From the NCBI GenBank assembly GCA_013416445.1, contig JACCER010000008.1:62001-126000 (forward strand): a DNA stretch of 64,000 nt, given 5' to 3'. This DNA is from Alcaligenaceae bacterium (GTDB lineage: Bacteria > Pseudomonadota > Gammaproteobacteria > Burkholderiales > Burkholderiaceae_B). The position numbers and the translations under genes are program-made. The notes beneath the pieces were generated by a model, which searched no databases, had not been told where the DNA came from, and saw only the letters and a program-made list of their open reading frames with translations. Shown one piece after another: positions 62,122 to 64,000 of the stretch (position 1 is its first letter; the number at the start of each line of letters is the position of its first letter).

Positions 62122-63669
62122 TTATATAACCGCCTCAATCAAGAACGGCCCCTTGCGAGACAAGGCTGTGCGCAGTATGTCGACAAACGATGTAGCATCG
62201 GTTGCGCGGGCGGCCTCTACGCCAGATGCCTTGGCCATATGCACCCAATCAAAGGCGGGGTTATCAAGATCCAGCATGCGTCGCGCGTTGCGGCCTGGCT
62301 CGCCTGCACCCACCATCTTCAGTTCGTTATGCAGAATGGCGTAGCTGCGGTTGGCAAAAATGACTGTAACCACATCCAGTTGTTCGCGCGCTTGTGTCCA
62401 TAAGGCCTGCAGCGTGTACATGCCGCTGCCATCGGCCTGCATCAGGATGACCTTGCGATCAGGGCAAGCAACGGCGGCGCCGGCTGCCAGGGGCAGGCCT
62501 ATGCCTATCGCGCCGCCGGTGATCTGCAGGAAGTCGTGCGGAGCGGCGCCAAAGGTGGTTTTGAATGATTCGCGCCCGGAGGTAACCGATTCGTCGCAGA
62601 TGATGGCGTTTTCAGGGCTGAGCGCTGCAATGGCCTGGATGACGGCTGCGGCGTCGAGCTTGCCGTTGGGTAATTCAGTAGCGGTGCGCCCGCTGGTTGA
62701 GGCGACCACCGAGTTGTCTACGCCCAGTTCGTCGGCGAGAGCTTCCAGTGCTTGGCCCAGGTCGGTGTCGAGTGTGGCCAGGACTATGCTTTTGCAGCCC
62801 TCGGGCACCATGACGCTTGGCTTGCCAGGGTAGGCAAAAAAGGACACTGGTGTTTTTGAGCCAACCAGTATCAGTTGTTCGGTGTCGGCAAAGGTTTTCA
62901 GCGCCAGGTCAACACTGAATGGTACGCGGTCTATCATGACGCGCCCTGCGCCGCGTTCTATGCGGCTGTTGGCCTGTTGGGCCATCAGGCGTGCGCCGGT
63001 TTTATTGGCGATACGGCTGGCGGTTTCCAGCGCTTTGCCGCGCAGTGCCTTGCCTGCCAGCAAAATGACGGTTTTGCGGCCATTGCGCAAGGCTGTGCTG
63101 GCTGCGCTCAAGGCGTTGGCGTCGACTGGGGCGAGGCTGGGCGCTGCGGCGCGCTTGATTTCACCTGGCGCGTCGGACCAAGCGGCGTCGGCGGGCAGGA
63201 TCAGGGTGGCGATGCCGCCTGGCCCTTTGCGAGCGGCTTCGACTGCTGCCGCCGCCGCCGGTGAGACATCGGCGGCTGATGTAATGCGGTGCACCCAGTC
63301 TGACATGGGGTGCGCCAGGCTTTCGATGTCGCTGGTAAGGGGGGCATCGTGTTGCAGGTGGTGGATGGCATGATCACCCACAATGTTGACCATGGGGGTG
63401 TTGGCGCGGCGTGCATTATGCAAGTTGGCCAGGCCGTTGGCCAAGCCTGGGCCCAGGTGCAACAGTGTCGCAGCGGGCTTGTCGGCCATGCGCGCATAGC
63501 CATCGGCGGCGCCGGTAACCACACCTTCAAATAAACCCAGGACGCAGCGCATCTGGGGCTTTTGGTCTAGCGCCGCAACAAAATGCATTTCGGATGTGCC
63601 TGGATTGGCAAAACATACATCAACATCGTTAGCTAGCAAAGTGTCGCAAAGACTATCTGCACCATTCAT
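62122..63669 (-). CDS. Thiamine diphosphate-dependent enzyme, acetolactate synthase large subunit-like
   Basis: A 515-residue ThDP enzyme of the acetolactate synthase/benzoylformate decarboxylase group. The N-terminal PYR domain has ANPGTSEMHF and the activating Glu48 (GLFEGVVTGAADGYARM); the C-terminal PP domain binds ThDP-Mg through QADGSGMYTLQALWTQARE and ANRSYAIL. It is shorter than IlvB (about 560-590), and no regulatory subunit gene follows, so a catabolic 2-keto acid decarboxylase or carboligase is more likely than branched-chain synthesis. AAAGGG precedes ATG 63669. Divergent from an IclR regulator, which probably controls it. Confidence 0.87.
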   Translation of the reverse strand: MNGADSLCDTLLANDVDVCFANPGTSEMHFVAALDQKPQMRCVLGLFEGVVTGAADGYARMADKPAATLLHLGPGLANGLANLHNARRANTPMVNIVGDHAIHHLQHDAPLTSDIESLAHPMSDWVHRITSAADVSPAAAAAVEAARKGPGGIATLILPADAAWSDAPGEIKRAAAPSLAPVDANALSAASTALRNGRKTVILLAGKALRGKALETASRIANKTGARLMAQQANSRIERGAGRVMIDRVPFSVDLALKTFADTEQLILVGSKTPVSFFAYPGKPSVMVPEGCKSIVLATLDTDLGQALEALADELGVDNSVVASTSGRTATELPNGKLDAAAVIQAIAALSPENAIICDESVTSGRESFKTTFGAAPHDFLQITGGAIGIGLPLAAGAAVACPDRKVILMQADGSGMYTLQALWTQAREQLDVVTVIFANRSYAILHNELKMVGAGEPGRNARRMLDLDNPAFDWVHMAKASGVEAARATDATSFVDILRTALSRKGPFLIEAVI

Positions 63670-63904
63670 GGAAAAACCCTTTAATCAGGTGTCCCGGCAA
63701 GGGAACGCATTGGAAAAAGCACATTACTGTGTCTGGATACCGCAGTCGAGGATGAGCTTACCCTAACATGCGCGTTTGGTGTAGCTGAAGCTAGCCTGGT
63801 TGTTGTCGCCTTGAGCGTAGAATATTTTCGGCTCACTTGTTTAGGGTGTCTGGCGGCGCTAATTCGACCTACAATGCACAGTGCAGCAGAAGTAAGGAAA
63901 TGTA

Positions 63905-64000
63905 TTGAAGCAAGCCCCCTCGTCTACTTCCGTCAATGCCAAAGAAGACCGGCATTTTGTTACCGCCTTGGCGCGAGGGCTAGAGGTGCTGGCCTGTTTT
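63905..64000 (+). CDS. IclR-family transcriptional regulator, 3'-truncated by window edge
   Basis: Only the first 32 codons are present. The segment DRHFVTALARGLEVLACF is the classic start of the IclR winged-helix domain (usually FVxSLxRGLxVLxAF). The TTG start at 63905 is supported by TAAGGA nearby; an ATG at 63899 hits a stop after two codons. The 235-base divergent gap to the ThDP enzyme gene likely holds its operator. Because the gene runs off the window its effector domain cannot be judged. Confidence 0.8.
   Translation, partial: MKQAPSSTSVNAKEDRHFVTALARGLEVLACF

Noticed and set aside
1-64000. CRISPR arrays, tRNA, rRNA, phage or intact insertion sequences
   Set aside because: No regular spaced repeats, no tRNA-like fold or rRNA sequence, and no transposase or integrase were recognised on either strand.

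Overview
The window looks like a chromosomal segment of a betaproteobacterium, most likely Alcaligenaceae (the Bordetella/Achromobacter/Pusillimonas group). The basis is gene content: four Bug/TctC-type periplasmic receptors, two CaiB-type CoA transferases, Dpp-type transporters linked to M81 (MlrC-like) peptidases, and housekeeping ppc, ilvD and nadE of proteobacterial type. Genus cannot be fixed from sequence reading alone. I found no rRNA, tRNA, CRISPR array, phage or intact insertion sequence.

Layout. (1) 1-5432: a plus-strand acyl-CoA module: a 5'-truncated acyl-CoA synthetase, an atypical SDR, an atypical crotonase, a second full-length acyl-CoA synthetase and a hotdog thioesterase. (2) 5532-7604, minus strand: a Bug receptor, a frameshifted and deleted TctA remnant, and a MarR regulator. 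(3) 7707-23885: the most interesting block. It holds an M81 peptidase, a leaderless gamma-glutamyltransferase, three tandem paralogous oligopeptide-binding proteins of exactly 532 residues each, two permeases, one fused double ATPase, two more M81 peptidases and an MFS carrier. A MarR-type operator candidate sits in the divergent marR/M81 promoter, and its half-site recurs before the binding-protein genes. I read this as one import-and-hydrolysis system for an unusual (gamma-glutamyl, D-amino-acid or cyclic) peptide. (4) 23899-26330, minus: amidase and Bug. (5) 26703-39349: a beta-oxidation island with SDR/MaoC/CaiB/Bug, an M20 deacylase, two acyl-CoA dehydrogenases, LysR, and a translationally coupled CaiB/MDR/Bug set. 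(6) 39466-43569: an MFS exporter, a 1-kb AT-rich non-coding stretch with several hairpins, then a sodium:solute symporter with a 43-residue membrane partner. (7) 44030-53919: a second Dpp-type operon (BCDF), a metal-dependent amidohydrolase overlapping a CobW-family metallochaperone, and two tandem binding proteins that share a near-identical patch. (8) 53984-64000: ppc, an SDR, ilvD, MFS, nadE, a ThDP-dependent enzyme and the start of an IclR regulator.

Theme. Nearly everything is uptake of peptides or carboxylates followed by hydrolysis, CoA activation and beta-oxidation. A REP-like palindrome (GTCGGATTA...TAATCCGAC) recurs at seven intergenic places between 25 and 62 kb, and one copy supplies the 3' end of nadE.
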